From assembly GCA_947846985.1 (NCBI GenBank), contig CANTUZ010000007.1, positions 32,058,355 through 32,122,354 of the forward strand: 64,000 nt of DNA, in the 5' to 3' direction. A program made the translations under genes and the position numbers. Of the stretch, positions 14,208 to 23,553 are shown piece by piece; position 1 is the stretch's first letter; every line of letters starts with the position of its first letter. The notes under the pieces were generated by a model. The model made no database searches and was not told the origin of the DNA. It saw only the letters and a list, made by a program, of their open reading frames with translations. The DNA comes from Fratercula arctica (lineage: Eukaryota > Chordata > Aves > Charadriiformes > Alcidae).

Positions 14208-14283
14208 GGCCAAGACACTGCCAGGGTGTCTGGGGCCAAGACACAGCCGAGGTGTCAGGGCCAAGACACAGCTGGCGTCTCCC
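14208..14283. repeat. Imperfect tandem repeat, three copies of about 25-26 bp
   Basis: Three successive units begin GGCCAAGACAC at 14208, 14234 and 14259, followed by a variable G/T-rich half ending near GGTGTC or GCGTCTC. The period is 26 then 25 bp. This is a minisatellite-like array just upstream of the CpG island. Confidence 0.85.
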
Positions 14284-14650
14284 ACCTCCATGAGGGCACC
14301 ATCCCTGTGCTGCCCACCTGCAGAGACCGCCATTTTCTTTCTTCCCAGGCAAAACGCGTCCACCCCAACCAATAAAAAGTTTATTTCTTTGGCTGCTTGT
14401 TAACGCCCACGTAAATCGAAATCCCCATCCTTTCCTTTTCAGATTTTACCAGACGCGCCTGCCCATCCGCACAACGTAAAACGTTGCCAAACGGGGCGAA
14501 ATTTTCTGTCAGAAAACGCCGGGATGGCTTTACACGCCCATCGCCGCCCGCCGGGGGCACCCACCACCACCCGGAGGGGCCGGTGGCGGGGAAGGGGGTG
14601 ACAGACCGGGCGGCGTGAGGGGTTTGGGGGACGGGTCTGTGGGTTGAGGT

Positions 14651-14739
14651 AGCGGCGGGGCTGCGGGGGAGCGGTCGCCACAGCGCCCCGGGCCTGTGAA
14701 ACAGGCCCGGGGCGCTGTGGCGACCGCTCCCCCGCCGCT
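14651..14739. repeat. Long near-perfect inverted repeat (hairpin/cruciform)
   Basis: The left arm 14663-14697 is the exact reverse complement of the right arm 14701-14735: 35 bp of perfect pairing with only GAA (14698-14700) as spacer. Outward, pairing continues to 14651 on the left and 14739 on the right if an 8-nt block (near 14661-14668) is allowed as an insertion in the left arm. Arms are about 80 percent G+C. It lies about 55 bp before the inverted CCAAT box. It could be a real recent inverted duplication or a fold-back assembly artefact; the arm difference argues mildly for the former. Confidence 0.95.
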
Positions 14740-14790
14740 GCGAGGGGCGGGGGCGAGCACTGTCCCGGCCGGCGCTGATCTTACGCTCCT

Positions 14791-14795
14791 ATTGG
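14791..14795 (-). promoter_or_regulatory. HDX: Inverted CCAAT box (NF-Y-type site)
   Basis: ATTGG on the plus strand lies in the context CCTATTGGCC, 13 bp before a full CRE. A CCAAT box close to a CRE is a common core-promoter arrangement in TATA-less CpG-island promoters. Confidence 0.7.
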
Positions 14796-14808
14796 CCGCT
14801 GTCTGCGC

Positions 14809-14816
14809 TGACGTCA
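14809..14816. promoter_or_regulatory. HDX: Palindromic CRE (CREB/ATF site)
   Basis: The exact 8-bp palindrome TGACGTCA is followed by a TGACG half-site at 14862-14866. The distance to the candidate exon 1 donor (about 110 bp) fits a proximal promoter element. Predicted binders are CREB/ATF family proteins (family knowledge); cAMP responsiveness is inference. Confidence 0.75.
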
Positions 14817-14867
14817 CGATCATGATGAGAATTAATGATCGGAGGCGCTGATTTCATTGTGTGACGC

Positions 14868-14923
14868 CGGGACCGACCCAGCCGAAAAAACCGGGTGAAT
14901 CCGCAGCCCCCCGCCGCAGCACG
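14868..14923 (+). other. HDX: Candidate non-coding exon 1 of HDX (5' UTR)
   Basis: A good splice donor (CACG|GTAAGG, GT at 14924-14925) lies in the CpG island shortly after the CCAAT and CRE elements. The 5' boundary is a guess. Splicing from here to exon 2 would place CACG before the start codon, giving A at -3. An alternative first-exon donor (GCAGAG|GTAAGAAG, GT at 15518-15519) would place G at -3. Either or both may be used; RNA data are needed to choose. Confidence 0.4.
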
Positions 14924-14955
14924 GTAAGGCCGGAGCGCGGCGCTGGCGGGGGTTT

Positions 14956-15015
14956 GGGGGGGGGGGGGGGGGGGAGCGGCGGGGAGTCCCTTAAGCGGGG
15001 GGGGGGGGGGGGGGG
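14956..15015. repeat. Two G19 homopolymer runs
   Basis: Uninterrupted runs of 19 G occupy 14956-14974 and 14997-15015, with a further G12 at 15330-15341. Each can form G-quadruplexes and is prone to length errors in sequencing, so exact lengths should be treated as uncertain. Confidence 0.9.
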
Positions 15016-15081
15016 ACGACGACACACGCACGACACAGCGGGGTCCCGCGGCAGGGAGGGGCGCGGCGGGCGGGCCGGGAG

Positions 15082-15136
15082 GATGATGATGATGATGGTG
15101 ATGATGATGATGGTGGTGGTGATGATGATGATGATG
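15082..15136. repeat. GAT/GGT trinucleotide microsatellite
   Basis: About 18 units of GAT interrupted by GGT lie inside the CpG island. Open frames across it read as poly-Met/Val on the plus strand and as poly-His or Ile/Thr stretches on the minus strand; these are repeat products, not genes. Confidence 0.9.
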
Positions 15137-15245
15137 CCCCTGGGCCGGCGGCCTGGCGGTGGGGCTGGCAGACCCACCTCGGGCGCGCAGGCGCACTGCG
15201 CCTCCCCCGGCGGCCCCGCAGAGGCGCCCGCCGCCGGTGGGGAAG

Positions 15246-15257
15246 TGCGCATGCGCA
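15246..15257. promoter_or_regulatory. HDX: NRF1-type palindrome
   Basis: TGCGCATGCGCA matches the NRF1 consensus perfectly and is self-complementary. Related GCGC-rich near-matches flank it at 15185-15201, 15281-15289 and 15302-15315. NRF1 clusters are typical of CpG-island promoters; here they lie downstream of the first candidate exon 1 and upstream of the second donor at 15518. Confidence 0.7.
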
Positions 15258-15517
15258 CGGGCGCTGGGGGAGCCGCCGGCGCCTGCGCCGCCTCGGCCGC
15301 ACTGCGCCTGCGCGCTGGTTGGTTGGGGCGGGGGGGGGGGGAAGGGGAGGCGGGGGCGCGTGCGCCGAGGGGGCGAGGCCCTGCCCGGCGGGGCGGCCGG
15401 GGGCGTTAATGGCTGCCCTCAGCTCTTCCCTTCTTACCCCTCGCGTCAGCGCGGGGGCAGCTCGTTGAGGCTGGGCTGGTGCAGTTGGAGGCTTTGAGGG
15501 GGGGCGGTTGGGCAGAG

Positions 15518-18500
15518 GTAAGAAGAAAGCTGGTCGTTGCCTCGTGGTGTGAGGCCTGCGGGCTCCACGCAGGGGCAGGCGGGTGCCCAGGCCTGAGTGG
15601 GGCAGGAGGTGTCCAGCTGCAGGGGCTTGTCACGGAACAACTCAACCCTTGGACCTCTCAAAGGCCGTATCAGCTCTGTTCTGGTGCCGGACACAGCCCG
15701 TGGCGGTGGCAGTTGACCAGGGTGTCCTTCTGTCACGTTTTAGCCCCGTAGTGCTTGGAAGGGAGCGAGGAGGAAGGAGTGCGCTGGCCGTGCTGTCTGT
15801 GGCGCTCTGGAGGGGACGATGGTGCCAGGGGAGGCCTCGCTGTGGAAGTGCCCGTGGTGCACATAGACTCGCCCCACTCTGGGGAATAACGTGCAATCCC
15901 CAACCCCGCCCCCTGCGTTCTGTTAGCCTAGGGCTTCTGATACGATAGGTAAGATTGTGTCTAGCTAAGCAAAAGTAGTTCTTTATCTTCCAAAGTGGAG
16001 TCTTGAAGCAGCTCGCGTCTTCAGAGTAAAACTGCATTTTAGTATTCCTTTTCTTTTTTTCTGACATAGGTCTTACAAACCCATGTGTACACACTTAATT
16101 TAAAACATGTGGCTAATCCAGTTGAAGTTTCATTTGCATGAATAAAGTGGGATGGGATGCATAAACTTGTAGAGTTGTGATCATAGGTTATTATGTTATT
16201 AAGTTACTGAGGGCTGCCTAATTTGTCCCTAATAAAGGGCTGAATTTTATAGGTGGAACTGTAATACAATATTACAAATGCTGTACTTAGTGGAGAGAGA
16301 TGCAATTGTGCTGCGAGTCATGGATATTTAAAAGTAGTTTTATGAGCTGGTTGGTATATTACACATACCCAACCATAAACATAATCTACTGCTCTTACAG
16401 TTGTGTAGTTGTAACTGTTTTGGCCTGTGTAGGAAGGAGGCAGTAACCCACAAATCCAGATTATTAAGCATTGTTGCTTGATCCAGTATCTCCACAGATG
16501 GTGTGTAAGTTCAGGAGTTGGTTGGTTGTTTTCTTTCCATTTGGGTGTGCAAAAAATTGTGAGCTTTTGGCAGAATGGAAAGTGAATTGGGTAATTGCTG
16601 GTACAGTTCAGGCTTCTAAAGCTGTAGTAATAGTCTTGCTGCTGCAGTCTTGTTTTATTTATGTATATAGTAGCTTTCTTATTATAGTTGCAGTTTTGTC
16701 TCACATTTATATTGGCGCCGAGTCTCGTTATTTTGTACCACTGGAGATCTGTGGAGGGAAAGAAAAAAAAGAAATAAATTGAGGAGTGTGCTGATTTTCT
16801 TCTTGTATCTGTTATGGATAGACAGACTGAAACAGTAATAGATTTACGGTCTTTTATAAAATGACTTTTTTCCAAACAAATGTTAGTTTGGTGCTGAGGT
16901 TCAAAAAACCAAACAACCTCTCAGAAGCTACTTCTTCCCTTGTATATATGTGTCAGTCCCTGGCAGTTTTATGATGTTTTATATCATGAAGTTTTTTACA
17001 CGTAGTTGCTTTTGGTGGCTTGTACTCTGAGTGAATTTTTGGGGTTTTTTATTAATTGTAATTTCAAATCCAAGACTGTTTTTTTTGTTACTGTTTGAAA
17101 TGAGAGGAGTATCATTTTTATTTCCTATTTTTCAAATTAATTAGCATTAATGTACTATTCTATAAAGACTCACCTTGTAAGTAAGTTTACTTGGTTCAGC
17201 AATATTGAGACTTTCTGATGCGAAGACTATAATGCTGTGCACTGTAGGCAGATTTTAGACCACAGGAAATTTTTTTTTTTTCTTTTTTTTTTTTTTTGGC
17301 CTCCAGATCTTTTAAGTAGTCATTACAGAACAGCTAAATAACTCTTGAATTTTTATTTTTTTTTTTTAACCAGGGGATCATTGATAGAGGATTATTCCCA
17401 TTTTCTTATTGTTGCTCTTTCTTTTGTGGTACTCCTTGACACCAAGTTGTCTTCATCAGTTTCTGAAAATACATCTCTGGGCTTCACCAGGTCTCCCTGG
17501 AGAGATTCATAACTTTGGATGTTGAATAAAGTAGCTGGAGTGGAAGGACTAAGCATTTGCAGCATGCTGTGTGAGATGATAGTTACATTAAGTAAGCATT
17601 TCGAAGCAAATGCGCTGTTACTTCAGAAGCAAACTCAGCTTTAGTTCTTCTGTGTTCTCCCCTCCACTTGTGCTCGCTCTTGCCACAGAAAGGGAAAGAA
17701 GGTGGATGCTGTGGAAAAAGTTGCTCAAGCAGCTAAAGAAGTCTAAGGAAGTTCAGCTGTAAGAATAACCTTAATCTTGTCTGAGGAGGAGCCAATGTGA
17801 CTGGGCGCAGTGTGTTGTTAGGACCGTGAGGCTCGTACTCAGCACTCTTGGAGAAACTGAAGGGCATGGATTTCCTGTCTTCATACTTACCAGCCTTAGA
17901 TCCCTCATGTGTCCCAGTGCCTGACTTAGCACTTGGACTACGTTTAAGTCTCCTGAACCACTGCATATAGTTGAAGGGAGTCTTCTGCTAGTATAATAAT
18001 TTTTTTTTTTTTTAATTAGTATTCGGTTTGGAAAGGGAATGAAGAACAACATCTTTATCTTGATGGGTTTACAGAAGGTTGAGGAGTGGGAGACCACCAA
18101 AGTGGAAAGTTGAATGATGTTAGTTGGCCTAGAACGCATAGCAGGGGTGGAGGAGGTACTTACAGGAAAATTGCTCATTTGTCGTAGATTATTCTCTGCA
18201 TTGTCACATAAACAGCAACATACTTGGCCAAGGCTACCTTATTTTATTTGCAGAGCAGGCAGATGTTGAATCCTTAAAAATACTGCTTTGCCCCCTCTAT
18301 CTTTTATTGAAGTGAAAACATAACTTATGTTCATGGAATTCCAGTTCGCATAATGCTTTGCCTGAATTCTATTAAATTTCACAGAGTTCTTTTCTGTAAC
18401 AAACTCTCTTTTCAGTGCCAATGTGTTGCCAACCAACTGGACACCTGGCTTCCCAAAAGCTCAAGTGCACGTTTTCTAAGCTTGGCAAGTCAAGATCAAA

Positions 18501-21500
18501 ATGAAGTTATAATAAAAATCCATGTGGATTTCTAACTTGGAGTCTGAGGTTCAAGACAAAGGTGAGAAATCCTGAAGAAATGAGTGCTTCGTAGGTACAC
18601 AAATTGAGAAAAGCAGTTAATTTCTTTTGAAGTTACTGCAATTGTTCGGAATAATACTTAAGTCCACTATGAAGGCATATGACCTGCTCATTCTGTTGAT
18701 GCTAATGTAGCTACCTTACTGCTTAGTAATGTCAGCTCTTTGTAAGTTACCTCTGGTTTGTATATATTTCCACTGATTCTCATGGATCTCCCATACTAGA
18801 GAAAATGTAAGAATTACTATCTTGTTTTGTGTAACCTGTTTAGCATCAGTTTTCTTAGTGACACTTCTCAAAAAACCCCAAACCCCAAAACCAGTGTAAT
18901 CCTTTGATGAATCTAGTATTAATCTGTATTAATGTAGTCTCAGAGACAGTAACATTATGCTCTTTTAGATGTTTGAATGCTCAGTGTATTTAATGCAGAA
19001 AAATTTCTAGGTCTGACAGGTGTGGAAAGTGAGCAAAACTTGTTACCTATGAAGACAGGATGCGCGGAGTCAGCGCTTCATGGATTAATGTGATGTTTTT
19101 GGACTTTGTGGCTTTCTAGTGGAGCTTCCAAACATTCAGTAATTGGTTTATTCAATATAGGGTGCTGGTTTAAATACTCTAAATAAGCACTTAAGGACTG
19201 CTGATAGCAAACTGATTTCCCACTGGACTTTACAGATGACATACTATCAGTGGGCTTTTAACCTACGAGAGAAGGAATATTGCCAAATGGCCTACACACT
19301 AATGTGAAATCAGTATGCCAGTTATGATTTTGTCCTAGGATATTGAGATGGAATGCTTGGAGTTTGCTATTAGTAGTAGAAACAGTAGTAATAGTCTTGT
19401 GATCTTTTATATCTAGTTAGAAATTATGTAGGCAGTTAAAAAGCAAAAAAATCTTATGATTCTTCATTTCCTTTCTCTTGTTCTGTGTAATCTGAGATCT
19501 TCATGCGAAGTCGTATTTCCTGCCCAGCCGTGACCAGAGCCTGTGTCGTGTGGGGTTGTGCTACATCTGCAGCCAAACAGCAAAAACTGCCCTGCAGCTT
19601 CCTGGGGGTGGGATGGGTTTACTGGGGCTTTAGTCCAGGCATCAGTGCTGTATGTTGAGGTTACCTATCACTTCTGTGCCGGCTGGAGCTTAACATCTAT
19701 CTACTTGTTAATAACCATGTTAATACCAAGCAACTGTAGCATAGTTCAAAGTATTACGGGATAGAATAGACTGACTTGTAGTGGACTGGTGGATCCAGTG
19801 GTTTGGTTATTTTGTTTTGACTTTAATATTTTGAGTAGAAGTTGAACCAAGTTTGCTGTTGGGCAGATGTAGCTGCATGCATAGCCCTGCTGAACATTGT
19901 GTGGTTTATACTGCAATTTCCCCTAGCTTTCTGTTGCCTCTGGTAAAAGACAGCTTTTTAAGGAAAAAAAAAAAAAAAGGATGAATTAATTGGCAGAGCA
20001 GAATGAGTAAGATAGATTTACATAGCAGGATAGCTAATGATATTTTAAGAATATCTTAACATCCCTTCTGTAGTTTTGGTAAATATGTGTGTGGATAGGT
20101 GGGGCAGTGGGAAATGGTACAGAACTGTCTATTGACTTAGGATTCAGTATATTTGAAACAAAAAAAAAAAAGCATTAATAAATTCTCACCTGCTCATTTG
20201 AAAGTTTAGATGTTGAAATGTAAACTAAAGTTGTGAGTCAGCTTCCATAACTCTGTGTCTATAGGGTCCTGCAATCTATTTAAATCAGTTTCTGATGGCC
20301 TCTGTGCAGATCTTCTGAGATCTACTTGCCTGGATTCAAGGCAGAATTTACTAAGGAATCTTACCAGTATTATGGTTGGCAGGTGTAGTTTATAAGTGAT
20401 TAAAATTAACTGCAAAAATGAGTTGTTTATTAAACCAGACCATGACCTCTCTTGAGTTTAGGCAAAGTCTGTCATGCAGTACATATAGGTTTATCTGAAG
20501 ATCAAGAGATTTTGTCAAAATGTTCCACCCTGTCCTTATCTAAACTACAGATGTCAAATACAACAATGAAAGTATTCTAACACAACTGACTTTGGATTCA
20601 GAAATCCACGTAATTAAAAAATGTGTCAAGGACCTGACACACATCTTTGCTTGCAAGTCATCAGGTCTGATTCTAAAAATTTATCTTGCAATTGGAGGAG
20701 TCTTCATTGCAGTTGATGAACTATTTGGAGAGCATGCTGCTTTTTGATGAGCCTATGTATAGAAATGCTGCAGCTATTGGATGACAGACTTCATCTGGAT
20801 CTGCAAAGGTAGAAGGTTCATAACTATTTCTAATGAGGTCATTTGTGGGAACTGATCTCAACTAAATAAAACAGGACCATTGGTACTGAAAGAGTAGTAT
20901 ACACAGAAGTGTAAGCTGGCTCCTGTCAATTGTGCAGGAGGAAAAAAAATCACAAACTTAATTCTTATGTATTCTTTAAAAGTAACAAGTAATTTGGTGA
21001 CTGCATCATCATGCCTATCCAATTGAGAGATCTGAAGACAGTTCTTAATTTTATGAAGTAGTTTTTTATGAACTTTATTGATTTGTTAATGGGCTAATAA
21101 TTGTCTCCTCTGTTGCTTGCTGTAAATTTCTTTAAACAATGAAGTATTCAGAGCAAGAGTCTCCTTTGCCCATCTCTGACTATGGTTGAATACACGTTTT
21201 GGGGGAGGCATAACTTAGGCAAAGCCTGACTTGTAATGCAGCTGGTAGTGCTGCATTTATTAATGCACTAGATTGAGAGGGTAAATAAGAATTGGGAACA
21301 GAGGTAAAAATGCGATTGAAAAATCATCTTCTGTTTTAAGTATTATTGAAAAGAAACCAGTAATTTTTACCAGTTGGTAGTTAGTGATTTTTCTATTGTC
21401 CGTTGACATACAGAGGAAAGTAAACTCTGAAGTCAAAGCTCTAGCTTTCAAGCATTTTACTGCAAATTCTAGATATTAATCTTTTTCTTCAGAGGCCTTT

Positions 21501-23406
21501 TGAACTCCAGTAACCATTACCACTACATAGTATAATCGATTAATAATGTGAAAGGAGCTGTCTGTCTGCTCATGCTTTTGAGCCCTTAATAATTATATTT
21601 GTTCTAAATTGGAAGCAGTTCCTGTGCAAAGATTAAGTGTACTGCTAGTCTCCTCCTTTCCATCCAGAATTTCCAAAAATGGTAGCTAAAAGCTTGGTAG
21701 CCACAAAGGATTCCCTCATCCCCTTTATTTTCCTACAAGATGATGGTATGGTTTCTTACTCTTTAGTTTGTTCTGCATTGTTTTGATACGTGTACTGAAA
21801 GTATTAAAAAGACATGTGGCTGGTGACTTTTCTGCTTTCCAAGACATGAAGTCAGATGCAGGTTGTTCCTGGCCAGCTCCTGCGGTGTCTCAGCTGGTGG
21901 CCTCCTGTTTGGGACAAAATAAAGACCCCGTTCTGGAAATCCTGTGATGATAGGGCTCTTCTTTTCTTACGTATAAACAGAGGATTGTATTTGTTGCCTG
22001 TATAGACCATATAACAAGAGCATAAAATTTCAGTTTGCCATTAGGGAGTTTGTTCTGTACTTGTTGATATTCAGCTGTTTGCCTTTTCCAAGCTAGGGCA
22101 TGAATTTTCATGTGTAACAAAGCTGTGTCGTGTTTAACATGTTCATCAAACTGCTGATGAAGACGCTGCCTCCTCCCTGGCCACCCCCTGCCTCTGCTGT
22201 GGCCCGGCATAGCCCTGTGCTGAGCCCGGCCAAGGCATGGCCTGGTGGGGATGCCGTGAAGGGTCTGTCTTAGGCTGGCCACGGGGCGATGCTGCTGGCC
22301 ATGGGGCCATGCCATCAGGAGCGTGTGGGATGGAGGACAGGCTCGCAGTGGGATGCTGCTCCCCGGCAGAGCCCCTGGGTGTCCAGAGGCCTGGACCACA
22401 GTGGTCCCTGTCTGCCCTGTCCCCACACAGCGAAGGTCTCTCATGGGGGGACCCAGTGCTGAGCTGGCTCAGCAGGCTGAAAACAAGACCTGAAGAGTTG
22501 GTGTTAGCCTGGGAGGAGCGTGGGTCTCTTCATTCTGAGTGAGCACTGCTTCCGACAAAGCAGAGGGGCAGGAATTCATCCTGAGGTCCTGTAGCCAGCG
22601 TTGGCTTATACTCCTGTAAAACAACCCTTAAGTGTTCTTGAAAAGCCTGATCTCAAGCCTGAGGGTACAGTTTCACAGTAGCTTGAACCTTTCTGAATGC
22701 AGGCTGTGATTTGGGTGGTTCCTCCTTCGTGTTAATATTAGAGCATTAGGATTGCGTTGGGCTGGACCAGAACTGCCTAAAGCCTTTTTGTTTGTTTGTT
22801 TGTTTGTTTTTTTCCCCAAGTTGGTCTTCACTTCTGGTCTTTGATCTTTTGTGACTTGGCAGCTGGGAAGTGCCGGTGCTGGCACAGCAGAAGGAGTATC
22901 ATGACCAGCCGTAACGGAGTGTAGGATTTGCTGAAGTTGGAGGCGGTAGAAACTTGTGCTGAACAGTCACCTTCATTTTATCTCAGATTTTGTCTCCTTT
23001 TTTTTGGTAGGGGAGGGGAAACAGATATGCCAATATTGTTGGAGCTACTGCTGTTACTCTATTTTGCCTAACGCCTTTATTATTTTTTTTTTAAGGGAGA
23101 AACTTTTTCTTTGAAACTAGAGGCTCTTGGACTTAGCAACGCAATGTATTATTTATTTATGAAAGGCTGTCAGTGTTGTTCCAAACATAGTTCACCTGTT
23201 CAAGTTGAGTCTACTGCAAAGGAATCACTACTGCTGACTGTAACAGGTTTTTTTTTTTTTGAAAATAAGTAAAAGTGTTGGTAAAGGATTCTGTAAAGGA
23301 AACATGTCAACACTTAGCGTTATCACAAGCGTAAATGAGAGCCTGTGCATTCTGCAAGTATTACAGTTTTTATTCCAATTTTCAGAGTATCTTCTTTTAT
23401 TTTTAG
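15518..23406 (+). other. HDX: HDX intron 1 (common part) and flanking low-complexity tracts
   Basis: No coding exon is recognisable. Contents seen: poly-T tract 17270-17297 broken by one C, poly-A at 19964-19978, a GC-rich patch at about 22140-22480 and a TTTG repeat at 22785-22813. The minus-strand frames 16318-16875 (185 codons) and 21890-22444 (184 codons) have no recognisable domain. The intron ends in a double acceptor: TTTTCAG at 23385 and TTTTTAG at 23406, 21 nt apart, the second directly abutting the HDX start codon. Confidence 0.75.
22785..22813. repeat. TTTG tetranucleotide repeat
   Basis: About five TTTG units end in a T7 run, in intron 1 of HDX. Simple low-complexity sequence. 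Confidence 0.85.
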
Positions 23407-23553
23407 ATGAATCTGCGTTCTGTATTTACTGTAGAACAACAAAGGATATTGCAGCGTTATTATGAAAATGGAATGACAAATCAAAGTAAAAATTGCTTTC
23501 AGCTCATATTGCAGTGTGCACAAGAAACTAAACTGGACTTCAGTGTAGTCAGG
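23407..23553 (+). CDS. HDX: HDX coding exon 2: start codon and first part of homeodomain 1
   Basis: 147 nt, residues 1-49, phase 0 at the 3' end (VVR followed by AGG|GTAAGT). The start is the ATG at 23407, directly after an acceptor AG (23405-23406); the peptide begins MNLRSVFTVE, which matches the known HDX N-terminus. The exon covers helices 1 and 2 of homeodomain 1, including the YYENGMT motif (residues 18-24). The conserved Phe (7) and Trp (51, in exon 3) are 44 residues apart, versus 40 in a canonical homeodomain, so the domain is extended by four residues. If the upstream acceptor at 23385 is used instead, 21 nt of 5' UTR precede the ATG. Confidence 0.97.

Larger units (their letters stand above)
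14450..15420 (+). promoter_or_regulatory. HDX: CpG-island promoter of HDX
   Basis: A sharp switch to very GC-rich, CpG-dense sequence spans roughly 1 kb, in contrast to the AT-rich flanks. No TATA box is apparent. Core elements are an inverted CCAAT box (14791-14795), a palindromic CRE (14809-14816), a further TGACG half-site (14862-14866) and several NRF1-like GCGC motifs (15185-15315). The island lies 8.0-9.0 kb upstream of the first coding exon, so the first exon is non-coding and spliced. Some later parts (two G19 runs and the GAT repeat) would lie in intron 1 if the donor at 14924 is used. The island could drive transcription in both directions, but I see no supported antisense gene. Confidence 0.85.

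Noticed and set aside
14789..15258. Several overlapping open frames with poly-His, poly-Ile/Thr and poly-Pro in the CpG island
   Set aside because: They are translations of the GAT repeat and G-runs in GC-rich DNA where stops are rare; no family resemblance.
16318..16875. 185-codon minus-strand open frame in intron 1
   Set aside because: Low-complexity, Tyr/Asn/Phe-rich translation with no domain and no splice or promoter support; about one such frame is expected by chance.
21890..22444. 184-codon minus-strand open frame
   Set aside because: Half lies in the GC-rich patch and half in ordinary intron; composition changes abruptly within the frame and no domain is recognisable.
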